Shown: positions 10,721-21,651 of the stretch, in pieces
How the letters are laid out: every line of letters begins with the position of its first letter
Position numbering within the stretch: the stretch's first letter is position 1
Assembly (NCBI GenBank): GCA_001632435.1
Contig: KV423925.1
Span: 63,839-127,838 of the forward strand
Length of the DNA: 64,000 nt
Origin: Calocera cornea HHB12733
Taxonomy: Eukaryota > Basidiomycota > Dacrymycetes > Dacrymycetales > Dacrymycetaceae
Direction of reading: 5' to 3'
Made by a program: the position numbers and the translations under genes
The notes under the pieces: generated by a model
Database searches by the model: none
What the model was told of the DNA's origin: nothing
What the model saw: only the letters and a program-made list of their open reading frames with translations

Positions 10721-10792
10721 GCCCGTTTAGCTCAGTGGTAGAGCGTGTCACTCGTAATGATAAGGTCGACCGTTCGATCCGGTCAACGGGCA
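10721..10792 (+). tRNA. tRNA-Thr (anticodon CGT)
   Basis: A full 72-nt cloverleaf is visible. The acceptor GCCCGTT pairs with AACGGGC plus discriminator A. The D arm is GCTC-AGTGGTA-GAGC. The anticodon stem is TGTCA/TGATA with loop CTCGTAA, giving anticodon CGT. The T arm is GACCG-TTCGATC-CGGTC. The A box (TAGCTCAGTGG) and B box (GTTCGATCC) are consensus, and a T4 run follows within 10 nt as the Pol III stop. There is no intron. It reads ACG threonine codons. Confidence 0.96.
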
Positions 10793-11254
10793 ATTCCTTT
10801 TGTGCCAAGCTGTTTCGGACTGGGAGCCCAAAGTTTCTCCGGTTCTTCTTATTTGCCCCAAATTGGTAGGGTTGCCCCATAACACTGCTTGACCATGCGA
10901 GTGAAGTCGTCCAGTTGTACCGGTTGACTCCCAGCGCACATATATCATTCCCAGAGCATCACACTATTCACATCGCACCTTCGGAGTAGCGGACTAACCG
11001 TCCCTAATCGCGCCATTGCACCGACATTCCGGACCCTGACTCGCTGGACCCCTTTGCAGCTTTCCCGTTCCAGCGCTTCCGGTCGTCTCCCCGTCCCCGC
11101 TCCCTGGTGTTGGCCCCTCTCCCTCCTCCTCTTCTCCATCGCCCTCCCTCCCTCCCCCTCAGCTCACCTCTTCCTTCGCTCTCGCCCCCCCGCGTGTGAC
11201 CCTCAGAAGGTCTCTCCCATCTCCGACCCCGCACGCTCCCACACTGCCCCGACG

Positions 11255-12563
11255 ATGTCCTCCCCCGCTCCCGCCCCATCCTCAGCCGCGCGCCCCCGCA
11301 CCCCAGGGCTAGCCGTCGAGCTCATCGCCGGCTCCGTAGGCGGGGCCGCCCAAGTGCTCGTCGGTCAGCCGCTGGACACGATCAAGACGCGCGCGCAGAT
11401 CGCTCCTCGTGCGCCGTCCCCTTCCCTGCCCTTCTGAGCCCAGCTGATGTGAGCGCCGTTGGTGTTGTTGGATAGATGGGATGTTCGTCAGTGCTTTCCT
11501 TCTTTGGATGGGATAGGATGGGGCCTGAGGGTCTGGTAGAAAGGGCCGATGGACATCTTAGGGCAGACGATACGCAAGGAGGGCTTCCTAGCGCTGTACA
11601 AGGGTGCGCCGTCTCGTCCCTTCTCGCCCCACGCCGGCTGATGGCGCTGCTCTGCCGTGCCTCTAGGGATGGCCTCCCCCCTCATTGGCATAGCCGGCGT
11701 CAACTCGCTCCTCTTCGCGGCGTACTCGGTGTCCAAGCGCATCGTCTCGCCTTACCCGGACCTGTCGATCCCGCAGATCGCCGCCGCAGGGGCTATGGCG
11801 GGGGCGGTCAATTCCGTCCTAGCCTCACCGGGTGAGCCTCTCCTTCTTCTTCTCACGCACTTCCTCCTGACCGCAGAGTAGTGGAGATGTTCAAAGTGCG
11901 CATGCAGGCGCAGTATGGCCTGCCGGGAGACAAGCGCCTACGGCACGTCGTGTCGGATATGTGGACGCACTGGGGCTTCCGGAAGGGGTTCATGCGGGGG
12001 TTCTGGGTGCGCCTCGTCTCTTGTATTCTCTCCCTATTCCCCTCCCCCCCCTCCCTCTCCCTCTCTCCCTCCTCTTCTTTCTCGCCCCTGCTTCACTGCT
12101 TCAAAGGCTAACAGTACGGCAGGTGACCGTAGCACGGGAGATACCCGGGTACGCCGGGTTCTATGGCGGGTACGAGTTCGCGAAGCGGAGCTTTTCCAAG
12201 ACGTACGGGAAGGAGCTTCCCTTCTGGGCGCTGCTGACGAGCGGGTCGTGTGGGGGGGTGCGTCGCTTCCCGTCCCCTGGTGCATCTCCCTCCCGCTAAC
12301 GGACTGTGGCGGTGCAGATCTGCTACTGGCTCGCCTGCTACCCGCTAGACGTCGTCAAGTCCCGCGTGCAGCAGGCGGACCACCCGCCAAAAGGGCTCGA
12401 CTACATCACCCAGGAGATGCGCGTCGTCCTCCGCCAGTCCGGGTGGAAGGGGTTGTTCAGGGGGTTGGGCACGAGCTTGGTGAGGAGCGTCCCCGCGGCG
12501 GGGGCGACCTTCGCAGCGTTTGAGGTCACGAGGGGGTGGTTGGTCGAGCATACGAATTTGTAG
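11255..12563 (+). CDS. Mitochondrial carrier family (SLC25) protein, Ymc1/Crc1-like
   Basis: A six-helix transporter of the mitochondrial inner membrane. Seven exons are inferred: 11255-11408, 11476-11486, 11540-11603, 11667-11831, 11882-12006, 12123-12257 and 12318-12563, giving exactly 300 codons, the usual family size. The three signature PX(D/E)XX(K/R) motifs are present: PLDTIKTRAQ, PVEMFKVRMQ and PLDVVKSRVQ. Helix neighbours AGSVGGAAQVLVGQ and SVPAAGATFAAFEV resemble the Ymc1/Ymc2 and carnitine carrier branch. Substrate cannot be fixed from sequence. The second exon is only 11 nt and supplies GMF between the first signature and the matrix segment. The ATG follows a long C-rich leader. 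Only 217 bp separate it from the next plus-strand gene. Confidence 0.9.
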
Positions 12564-12780
12564 ACGTGCAGGATACCGTTCAGAGTACTAGACGTAATGT
12601 TGCCACGATCCTGCGGTGAGGCCGGCTACTAGTGACGGTTGCATGTGAATGTCCGGCGGCCGAGGGCCCTGAGCCCTGACGTCGCGTCCGCGCGCCGCCT
12701 CATAATTCCCGGCGACCGACAGCGATGTTCTCCCATCGCCTCTTGCTGTCCGTAGCACCCCCAGAGCGCTCCCCTCGAGA

Positions 12781-14489
12781 ATGGGCGACCCGCAGCCCTT
12801 GCCCAGCCCAGACTCCGCCGAGCACACGCCCTTCCTGCCCGCCCCGCTCCCCCCTCTCCCGCACATCGAAGCGCTCGAGTCCCTCCTCTCAACCCACCCA
12901 ATCTACGCCACCAACCCCGCAAAGGCCCTCTGGCTGACCACCCATCTGCTCGCCCTCCCCCCGCTCTACGCTTGGTGGGCCCTCCGAAACCTCCTTCCCA
13001 GCTGGCGCGCCCTGCCCGGGTGGTCGCTACAGCGCGCCCTGGGGAGTCGGCTCATCAGGTACGTAACGCGTACGTTCTTCGTGGGGAACTCGCTGCCCCG
13101 GCCGGACTTGAGCCGGGAGTTGACGGGTAAGGAGGAGAGGGAACTGGAGCAGTTTGGGGCGAGGTGTGTTTGGATACCGGGGGTTGATGTGGACTCAGAG
13201 GGAGAGGAGGAAGTGGGTGAGCCAGTCAGGGGGTGGGCGAGGGAGGCGGGCGTGCGGGGGGTGAAGGTTAGGGCGTTCTGGCTGGGCGACTGGGCTGGGC
13301 TATTGGACCAGAGCCAGCAAGATGCAGGAGACGTTGGTCGGCAGGGGAAGGTGGCGGATGGCAATGGCAATGGGTTCCACCCGAGTGCGGAGCAGGCCCC
13401 CGGGACCGGAAAGTCGAGCGCGGAGAAAGGGAAGATAATGCTCTTCCTGCACGGCGGCTCCTATATCGTACGGCCCCCCTCCCTCCGTTCCCCATTTCCC
13501 GGACACCGCATTGACTCCTGCGAACAGACAGGCTCCGCCCACCCCCGCGAGCTCACCTCCTTCCTCCCCCTCTCGACTCTCCGTCACGCTCACACCCTCC
13601 GCGCCTGCCTCTCGCTCGACTACCGCCTCTCCTCTACCACGCCCAATCCAGACGAGAACCCTTTCCCCGCTGCCCTACTGGATGCACTGGCGGGGTGGAG
13701 GTATTTGCTCTCCCTGAGCATCGACCCGTCCCGGATCGTCATAGCTGGCGACTCGGCAGGGGGCAACCTGGCCCTAGCGCTGGTCAAGTACATCGTCGAG
13801 GTGGACCATCCCAGCTCGCCTGTTGGCGGCTTAGTCCTGCTGAGCCCGTGGAGCGACCTCACAGATTCGCACCACTCGCCCGAATGCTCGCTCTTCCGGA
13901 ACTACAAGACGGACTATATCTTAGGGCTCGAGGCGGCCATGGGCAGCTACTCGGTGCGGGCGCTGTGTGCGACTGTGAGCCCTTGGTGTGCGTGGATCTC
14001 CCCGGCTGCTATTGCCCCTGCCGCTGGCATGACCAGCACCTCCGGTATCCCCGCACAAAACGGTGCTGCAGATGCGCTGCCGGCAAATGGAAGCCCATCG
14101 AGCGCCCAGGAATGGCCCGAAGCCACGTTCCACGACTTCCCCCGCACGCTCGTGATCCCCGGAGAGCGGGAGATGATCGTGGATGAGATTCGGACTTTGG
14201 CGCAGAGGATGAGGCGGGACGGGGTGGACCTCGTTTACAGGGAGTGGGAGGGCATGGGACACGATTTCTGTACTATGTGGTGAGTTTGCGTCTGATTCGG
14301 GCGTGCCAGGTCTTTCCGCTGGACCTGGGGCTGGGGCTGGGGCTGGCGGTCAGGAGTCAAAGTATTCTACTCATGCGTTGCGGCAGGTTCAACGAGCCGG
14401 AGAGGACAGAGGCGGTCAAGTTTATCGCGAGGTGGATCGATGAGGAGCAAGACCAGGAGGACAGGCCGGTGCAGGAAGGAGCCCACTGA
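12781..14489 (+). CDS. Alpha/beta hydrolase (HSL-type esterase/lipase), tandem copy 1
   Basis: A predicted serine carboxylesterase or lipase with an N-terminal membrane-associated region. Exons 12781-13467, 13528-14279 and 14387-14489 give 513 residues. The oxyanion motif HGGSY lies near residue 225, the nucleophile elbow GDSAGG near 302, the acid-loop IPGEREMIVDE near 440, and the catalytic-His block GMGHDF near 480. Residues 40-75 are hydrophobic (LALPPLYAWWALRNLLPSW) and may anchor the protein in a membrane. A Gly/Asn/Ser-rich insertion (about 175-215) and another at about 410-440 separate it from its neighbour. The downstream gene at 15095 is a paralogue with the same intron positions. 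Substrate is unknown. Confidence 0.88.
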
Positions 14490-15094
14490 GGGATCCTGGT
14501 TAGTGAGGCTTATATTGCGGTAATGACCCACTAGACCTGCGGACGCAGTGTACGTGGCATTGTATAATCTCATTTAGACATGACTACATTATACCCCATG
14601 TTCCCACCGATTGCCCCGTTGCGGTCTGGACTACCGGTCCAAAAGTATGGAGGCAACGTGCTGGCCCTCCTCAACAACCCTACCGATCGTCACTTAACCG
14701 CTGTACAAGGCAATAACCGCGTTTTACACGGAACTTTCCTAGGCTATTGCTAATACTCCCGGAGCCGGAGTAAGCTTCATTCCGGCCAGTCTGAAACCCC
14801 AAAAAGGTTCTCGGAGCCAGAGCAACTCTACTTCCGGTCAGTCTGAGACCCCAGTAGGGTCAGTTCTGGCCAGTCTGAAACACCACTTGTGGCTCTCGGA
14901 GCCGGAGTAACTTCGCTTCCGGATCAGACGCCATCCATATCGCGGTCTGGACTAGGAGTCCACTGTGTGGGTCCCTGAGCGGTTGTCTCGGGCTCGGACG
15001 TTGATCCGCCTGATCAGCAGGACATGAGCCCGCCCTCTATCCTGCTTGTTACTCCTCCTCTTTGAATCCCTACTCGTCCCCACTGCAGTCGACG
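14490..15094. other. Spacer between tandem hydrolase genes
   Basis: This 605-bp spacer contains the 54-bp-type repeat at 14757-14935, flanked by two copies of GCGGTCTGGACTA (about 14612 and 14942). It presumably also carries the promoter of the second hydrolase. I see no other gene. Confidence 0.55.
14757..14935 (+). repeat. Short tandem repeat, about 54-bp unit
   Basis: Three to four imperfect units share TCTCGGAGCCGGAGTAA, CTTCCGG and CAGTCTGAGACCCCA. Units begin near 14757, 14809, 14864 (5'-truncated) and 14898. The TTCCGG core recalls but is not the same as the 18-bp minisatellite motif. Confidence 0.65.
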
Positions 15095-16595
15095 ATGGAC
15101 GACCCAAACTCTCCGCGACCGACAGAGCACTCGCATCTCCTCACACCCTCGGAGCAGCAGCGCATAACCCAGACGCTCCATGCCCAGCTGGCCAAGTATC
15201 CCATCTACCAGCGCCAACCGCGCCGAGCGCTCTGGACTGTCCCACATCTCCTTTCGCTACCGGCTCTCTACGTCTATTGGCTGATTTCGAGTCTGCTTCC
15301 TTCATGGAGACCGGTGCCTAGCTGGCCACTCTTTCGGGCCGTCAATGTTAAGTTCATCCGCTGGGCGACCAACACGTTCTTCCGCTCCAATCGGCTTCCA
15401 CGGCCAGACACAACGCGTGAGCCTTCGGAGGGTCAGAAAGAGGAGCTGAAGAGCCGGTGGGGTGCACGCTTCGCGTGGATCGAGGGGGTGGACGTGAGGG
15501 AGGTTGGTGAGCCGGTGAGAGGATGGGCGGAGGCTGCGAAGGTTGAGGGACGGAGGGTAGGCGGGTACTGGGTTGGGGAGGAGGTAGAACGCCCCGAGGT
15601 TGTGCAGAGGTCGAGGGCTCGGGGGGCCGATCGGGCGGCGCTGAGAGCTCTGGAGGAGCGCGGTGGCCAGTCTGGGCAGTCGCAGCAAGCGAAGAACAAG
15701 GTTATGCTCTTCGTGCACGGTGGTTCTTACGTCGTACGCGTCCTTATTCCTCCTCTGGTAAGAAGCTGACAGGAAACAGACAGGCGGCGCCCATCCTTCC
15801 GAATTCACCTCGTTCACCCCTCTCTCCTCCGTCCGCTACTCACACACGCTCCGCGCGGCCCTTTCGGTCGAGTACCGCCTCTCCTCCGGCTTTCCCAACA
15901 CCGCCGAGAACCCTTTCCCGGCAGCGCTTCTGGACGCTATCTCTGCCTTCCGGTACCTGGTTGCCCTCGGGTTCGGCCCAGGAGACATCATAGTGACCGG
16001 CGACTCGGCAGGGGGGAATCTCGCTCTAGCCCTCGTGCGCTATCTGGTAGAAGTGGAAGGCATCGGCAGCGAGCTGGGCGGGTTGCTGCTCCTGAGCCCG
16101 TGGTGTGACCTTTCGGACTCCCACGAGGGACCCGAAGGCTCCGTAGTACGGAACTACGACACCGACTACCTGTTGGGGCTCAAGGCGTCCATGGGCGCGT
16201 ATTGCGTACATGCATTTTGCGGGAGCGTGAGCCCAAGGAACCCGTGGATCTCCCCTTCCGCCAAAGCCGCGGGCGCTGTGCCGGGAGAGGCGGAGGAAGC
16301 GTACTTCCACGGCTGGCCGCGCACCCTCCTCATCCCGGGTGAGACGGAGATGATACTAGACGAGCAGCGGACCCTGCGTGCGCGGATGGAGCGGGACGGA
16401 GTGCTCCTGACGTACAAGGAGTGGGAGGGGGCGCCCCACGATATGTTTGCCATGTGGTACGTGTGCAGCTCGATACGGCCAGGAGGGGTGCTGATGGGCC
16501 AGGAATATAGGTTTATGGAGCCCGAGAGGACGGAGGCCATCAAATTTGCTTGTCGCTGGATTGACGGCGAGGATTTGCAGCACGAAGTCCAGTGA
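15095..16595 (+). CDS. Alpha/beta hydrolase (HSL-type esterase/lipase), tandem copy 2
   Basis: Paralogue of the gene at 12781. Exons 15095-15733, 15780-16456 and 16511-16595 give 466 residues. HGGSY lies near residue 207, GDSAGG near 286, IPGETEMILDE and GAPHDM near the C-terminus. Both splice sites interrupt the same codons as in copy 1: after the HGGSY block and inside the MW(F) codon. It shares the N-terminal hydrophobic block (SLPALYVYWLISSLLPSW) and the RLPRPD segment. It lacks the Gly/Asn-rich insertions of copy 1, so it is about 47 residues shorter. The second ATG (15095) is preferred over 15062 because it aligns with the start of copy 1. Function beyond ester hydrolysis is not known. 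Confidence 0.88.
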
Positions 16596-17114
16596 AATGG
16601 TAGATTCGTTTGCGCGGTGACGGCTGCACCTGGGATGAGCAAATTATATCCCGATATCGTTACTTGTCGGACAGAAGAGGGTGGAAGTGCTTGTATGCTT
16701 GGGATGGAAGCGCTGTGCTGTCCCGCCGTAGTCCGGGAGAAGGGAGGAGGACGAGGGTACAAAGTCTCGCGGATGAATCCCTTGTGAGTATCCAAGGGGA
16801 GGTGTACGAGGTGCCATCGTCTGAGGCCGTCCAGCGAGGGCTGCTGCTAATGAGTACGGGTCGTGGTCAGCGAAGTGCGTGAGTGCGTGGGACATGTAGA
16901 CACGTCGCATGGTTTGCTTGGATGAACTGATGAACATTGCAAGCCGGATGGCCTATGATTGAGACCACATTCAACGTAAAGTCGCTCATCTATTTTTACA
17001 ACACTGCCGTCTCTCGTTTCGTGTCGCATGATCGGATCAGCCAGAAGGAATCACCCTGTGCCATCTCGCCTGGGCCTCTCTGTCCCGTGCTGAAACGGGA
17101 CCGATCCGTGGCGC
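16596..17114. other. Convergent intergenic region
   Basis: The spacer lies between the 3' ends of the second hydrolase (plus) and the phosphatase-like gene (minus). I see no gene, RNA or repeat in it. Confidence 0.5.
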
Positions 17115-18720
17115 CTACTGCCGTTTGGCCAGCTCTGCAGAGTGCGCAGCGCTGCAGTCGTCCGGCGATGCCACACGATGCACACCGCCGGTCTTGCGCG
17201 TGCGCGTCCAGAGTGCCCACAACCCAGCCAGTACACCCGCCACGGCGAGCGCGACCACGGCGCCGATCACGCCCGCTACGGGAGGGGAGACCATGCCCGA
17301 TCCTCCACCCGAGGAGGCAGAGGCGGAAGCGGAGGCGCGCTCGGCCTGCGCCTGGAGGGCGATGTCGCACCCGTTGAGGGAGGTCTGGTTGCACACCGTG
17401 CACCACTGGGTGAGGTTGTTGATCGCGTACGGACTGAGGGCGGACATGAACTGCTCGAGTGGCATGTCCTGCCCTGCGGGGTTGCCAAACATCGACAGTG
17501 GAGCGATGTCGCTCCCGTCCGCGGCGGTCGCCGTGCCGTTCCGGAAGTTGGCGCGGATCGTGTAGCCGGAAGAGGTGTTGCGCACCTCGTAGGTGAGCAC
17601 GGAGGCATAGTCGACGATGTCGGTGTTGGGCACTTGGGTCATGTTGAACAGGGAGAGGAAGGGCTTGTAGGACACGCCGAGATACTGCAGACGCACAGGC
17701 GAGGTCGCATTTTGGAACTCATTGAGCGCCTGGAGCATGGGCTACTCCGCACAATTGTATCAGCATCGTCCCGTCAGCAAGTCATCCAGCGGAAAACGTA
17801 CCTGCAGGATTGCCTGACCGGCGATGTTCCCGATCCCACCAGGCGTCGTGTCGCTGAAGACACCGTACTCGTGGTAGTTTGTGAGCGCGCGCACATGCTC
17901 CATTGTGTCTGGCGTAACAAGCGCGGCAAAGGAGGCGTTGTGGATGTTCTGCACGTTCATGAAGTCGAATATGTTATACATCTGGGTCCAGGGTCAGCAC
18001 TAGTCGTAGCGCTTCCCAGGTAGATGTAGCCAGGCGGGCAGGGGTAAGCTTACATTAGCCAGGGAGATGGTCCTGTTCCCCAGTATGGGCTGCAGGCTCT
18101 GCAGGAACGCCATGTTCTCGCTCTGCACCTGCAAGAACTGGGGCGAGTTGTAGAATGCAGTGTTGTGGGTCGCGAACGTAGGGCACGAGGTGAACCCCTC
18201 GAGCGTGTAGTCCTCCGTGGGCTCGACGGACTGCACGGGCACGTAGACGTACCCACCCAAGGGGGAGGTCACCGTCGTCCCGTTGGCAAGCGTGATGGAT
18301 TGCGCGGTCGTGTTCGCGGGGAACATACCCTACGCTAGAGTATCAGCGTTGCCCTTGGGTGAGAAAGGCGTATATGCGCACCTGCATGAACGCATATGCG
18401 CTGTCGACGATAACGCCTCCCTCCCCGCCCGCGTCTGCACGCACGTCAATCTGGTTGATGTTTGGCACCGCGGCGGAGATGGTGGGCATGTAGCTCGACC
18501 CGCCGGGAGTGAGGTAGCGCGCGCGCACGCCCGCGCCGGACTGGTGCTCCTGTACCTCGCCGAGCGGGGTGATCACGGTGTTGGACGCGGTGTAGCCTAC
18601 CGGGGTTTAGTGGGGGGCAGGGGGGCGAAGGGGGAGGGGGAAGACGCACTGGTGGGATCTTGGTAGAAGCCCTGCCGGTCCCCATGGCGGGTGATGATGA
18701 CTGTGTGGCTTGTGAGATGG
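17115..18720 (-). CDS. Membrane-anchored histidine acid phosphatase family protein
   Basis: A predicted secreted, glycosylated phosphatase-superfamily protein tethered by a C-terminal helix. Exons read 5'-3' on the minus strand are up to 18650, 18596-18382, 18329-18054, 17981-17802 and 17741-17115. The phosphohistidine motif is TRHGDRQGFYQDP, followed by TVITPLGEVQEHQSG. Multiple NxT/S sites occur. A Ser/Ala-rich stretch leads to a transmembrane helix (GVIGAVVALAVAGVLAGLWAL) and a basic tail. The region where the family HD proton-donor motif is expected reads GVSYKPFLSLFNMT, so HD is not visible; phosphatase activity is uncertain. The signal peptide and first exon lie upstream of 18720 but I could not place them in frame. 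Confidence 0.8.
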
Positions 18721-19806
18721 GTGCCCCTGCAGTGGTGGAGGGGTCGACGTACTCAATCCGATTGGTGCGTCAGACATGGTTGGCAGCTTGGTTGTGGGTG
18801 CAAGTACGAGCGAGGGCGGCTGCCAGAGATGCGAAGTGGGGGGTCGGGTGATGAAGACCTGGCGGCATTGCCCTCCAGCAAGAGTGACCTTAAGTACCCT
18901 CCTCACTCGTCTGCCCTCCTCCCCGATCCTCGTGAGGGACAGACTTGTTCGCTTCCGCGTTCATGCTCGTGTGCCAAACAGGGAATGTGTGACTTGGCGG
19001 GTGTGGCCACATGCCTCTGAGCCTGAGTGGACGGGCTGGACAGCGCAGGCGGGCCATATGCTTGCAGACCTTCCTCCCCTCTCCTAAGATCTCCTCCGTC
19101 ATCGGTCTGTAGCTCCAATGAGACTTGGAGCACCATGGTACATACCGTCCATGTCACCCCCAGCGACTCCGGACGCAGATAACCCGCGCTCACTGCACCG
19201 CGGTGCACTGAACGGCTCGCCGGTAATGCGTTCCATGCCGGCAGCGTGGACCCTGCAGACCCTACCGTAGCATCAGGGCCGGACCAATCGCGGCTCGCTA
19301 ACCGTCGATACGCCAGCGGATCGGGCCGCGGACGGTAGATGAGATGAGATGTGGGGTTATCTCGCTTCCGCTGATGATACTGATGATGATGATGATGATG
19401 ATGATGCCTCAACAGCACAAACAACTCCGACAGGTACTTTCACCGGGTTTCCTCACAAGTTCGTACTTGCCCAACACAATGTCCGTTAAAACAGCTGCTT
19501 CGGAACATTGACCTTATCGCCCCTTCCAACTGCCCACGCGCTCAGAACCTGTCGCACCCTGCTTCCAACCAGCTGGCAAGGTACATCGTGCAATCCCGAA
19601 GCCCACCGAAACTGCTGACTGGACCGTCCCAGCTTCTCGCTCAGCTCTGACTGGACTGATGCTGCGAGGACACCGCTCGGTGGGCTGATGTGGCGTCGCC
19701 CTGCGGGTCTGCACTCGCCGCTTGCGGCAAACAGCGAGCATGGACTACTGCATCTATTGCTATTCTCGTCTACTGCCTGCAAATGCACTATACAATGGTA
19801 GCTGGC
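18721..19806. other. Upstream region of phosphatase-like gene and downstream of permease gene
   Basis: It should contain the unresolved first exon and promoter of the minus-strand phosphatase-like gene. A (GAT)n microsatellite lies at 19372-19406. A long minus-strand open frame across 18903-19424 begins with the His run encoded by the microsatellite and shows no family resemblance, so I do not call it. Confidence 0.45.
19372..19406. repeat. (GAT)n microsatellite
   Basis: About ten near-perfect GAT units, with one GATACT interruption near the left end. Confidence 0.85.
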
Positions 19807-21615
19807 TTATGTCGTATAGACAAAGTACGGGTTCTCCCTGTCGGTCAGATCCGCAAACGCGTTCCTTTCCTTCTCCTTCATCACGTCCTCTTCGGTCCAT
19901 CCCTTTTCCGCTATCAATCGCTGCACTTCAGCTCGCTTGAGACGGTTCAGGTGTATGTTGAGTAGGCGAAGGACAATACAGACGGCAATCGTGACGCAGA
20001 GGAGCACGATGATCGCCGTCTTGCCCGGGATGTACTGTGGTGCGTCCGACGGCTGGAAGATCTCCGTGCCGATGATGTTTCCGATCTGCAGTCCGTCAGT
20101 CCAGTGCATGCCATTGAAACCACATGACAGGAGATGCATACTGCAAACGAGACGAGCGTGACGGCATTGAGGCTGACTTTCTTGGTATGTCCGCTGGTGT
20201 TGCTCGCGTTCCACGCATAGATCACACTTAGAGCGCTCCCAAACGTGTTCACGAGATAGATCGCGAAGAGGAGAAGGCCCTTGTTTCCCGAGTTCGACGC
20301 TCCCACCAGGATCGCCGCCCCGACGATAGTAGGGATGACTGCCCCTACGATGGGGAGCATTCGATCCCCGCGCACGTCCGAAAAGTAGCCACAAAGGACC
20401 GTGGTTACTGCGCCAACCAATCCTGAAAACACAATCGGCATCAATACGATAGTGATCAAATCAAACGGCGAGCGCACCTCCAGGAGTGGACAAGATAAGT
20501 GCCTGTTGGCCCGTGTAACCAAAGTTTTTGATAATGATATTGCTGAAGTTGCTCAGGGCACCATTCGGAATGCTCGTCAACATGGTCACCAGGACGATGC
20601 ACCACGTTCTCGGATCCCGGGCGGCCTCGAGTATCTGGTATGGCTTAAACGTCTTGTTGTGCGTTCCGCCTTGATCATCCCGTACGCGCTCCAGCGCGGC
20701 AATCCGCTCTTCTTCGGTCAGGAAGCGAGCGGTCACGGGAGAGTCGGGCAGGAACAGCAGGACGACGAAGCCAACAATGATGGCAAGAGCGCCGAGGAGG
20801 AGGTATATGATCTTCCATGGTGCGTACGGACCAGGGTAGAAGGAGATGCCGTACGCGACGAAGCCCCCGAAGATTGATGTGAGGCCGTTCTGCATAGCGT
20901 CATTGAAATTTCCAGGTGAACATTGCAGTGATGCCGCTCACCATCAAGTAGAAGCACGCGATCCTTGACGCCTGTTCGTTCTTGCGGTAGAACATGCTCA
21001 CGATCAGGATGAGGATCGGAGCGACACAACTCTCTAGCATGCCCAAGATGAATCGGAGCGCGTAAAATGGTCCGAACTCAGGTGCAGCGGCGTGCAGCAT
21101 GACGATCGCGCCCCAGACGACGACATTGCAACCTATGCCCCGTTTCAGCTTCGAAGTGGGGCGCAAGGCGAATACATGCTAACCGAGGTATTTAGCTATC
21201 GGAAGACGTTGGGCAATGTACTGCGTTGGGAACTCCCACACGAGAAAACCGATGTAGAACGCCATTGAAACTGTGTTATAGTCTTGCCCGGTTATCGGCA
21301 GCCCCATGATGCTCGCATAGTTGAGGGTCGTTTTGTCCCTGGCCCGGTGTCAACGCAGGTCATGGGCACGAGCTGTATGGAAACATACAAAAATTGCGTG
21401 AAGTACACTGCGGCACAGATAGGCGGAATGACCCAGTCGAGCTTGCGCGTTAGCCGCCTGTTGTACGCTTCATCGAAAACGAACTTTCTTGTTGTACCGA
21501 CGAGTTTGAGGGCGTCATCGCCATCGCTCAAGGAGCTAGCGTCGTCGGACGAGACAGGCTTGGCCTCCTCCGATGCCGCTTCGGCTGTGGACAGCTCCTT
21601 CTCGGGTAGAGACAT
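19807..21615 (-). CDS. MFS permease, anion:cation symporter (Dal5/Tna1-like) family
   Basis: A plasma-membrane proton symporter for a small organic anion; family members carry allantoate, nicotinate, pantothenate or biotin. Six exons are inferred: 21615-21389, 21338-21184, 21132-20942, 20889-20478, 20422-20142 and 20085-19807, giving 514 residues. Diagnostic blocks are RRLTRKLDWVIPP before TM1, FLDKTTLNYASIMGL after TM1, ALRFILGMLESCVAPI in TM4-5, FLPDSPVTARFLTEEER before the central loop, and a polar C-tail ending ENPYFVYTT. The splice joining CFYLM to NGLTSIFGG restores a typical TM6 region. An alternative upstream ATG at 21651 would add 12 residues. The substrate cannot be told from sequence. 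Confidence 0.9.
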
Positions 21616-21651
21616 GGGAGGTACTGGAGAATGAAGGGGCTTCTGGCGCAC

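Larger units (their letters stand above)
9682..11254. other. Intergenic region with minisatellite and tRNA gene
   Basis: This 1.6-kb spacer holds a degenerate 18-bp-period array (about 9986-10258), an oppositely oriented stretch of the same motif (about 10346-10470), the tRNA-Thr gene (10721-10792), and a pyrimidine-rich tract (about 11090-11250) that probably belongs to the promoter/5' UTR of the mitochondrial carrier gene. I find no protein gene. Confidence 0.6.

Noticed and set aside
18903..19424. Minus-strand open frame of 173 codons beginning with a poly-His run
   Set aside because: The His run is just the (GAT)n microsatellite read in reverse; the rest has no family resemblance and lies in a promoter region.
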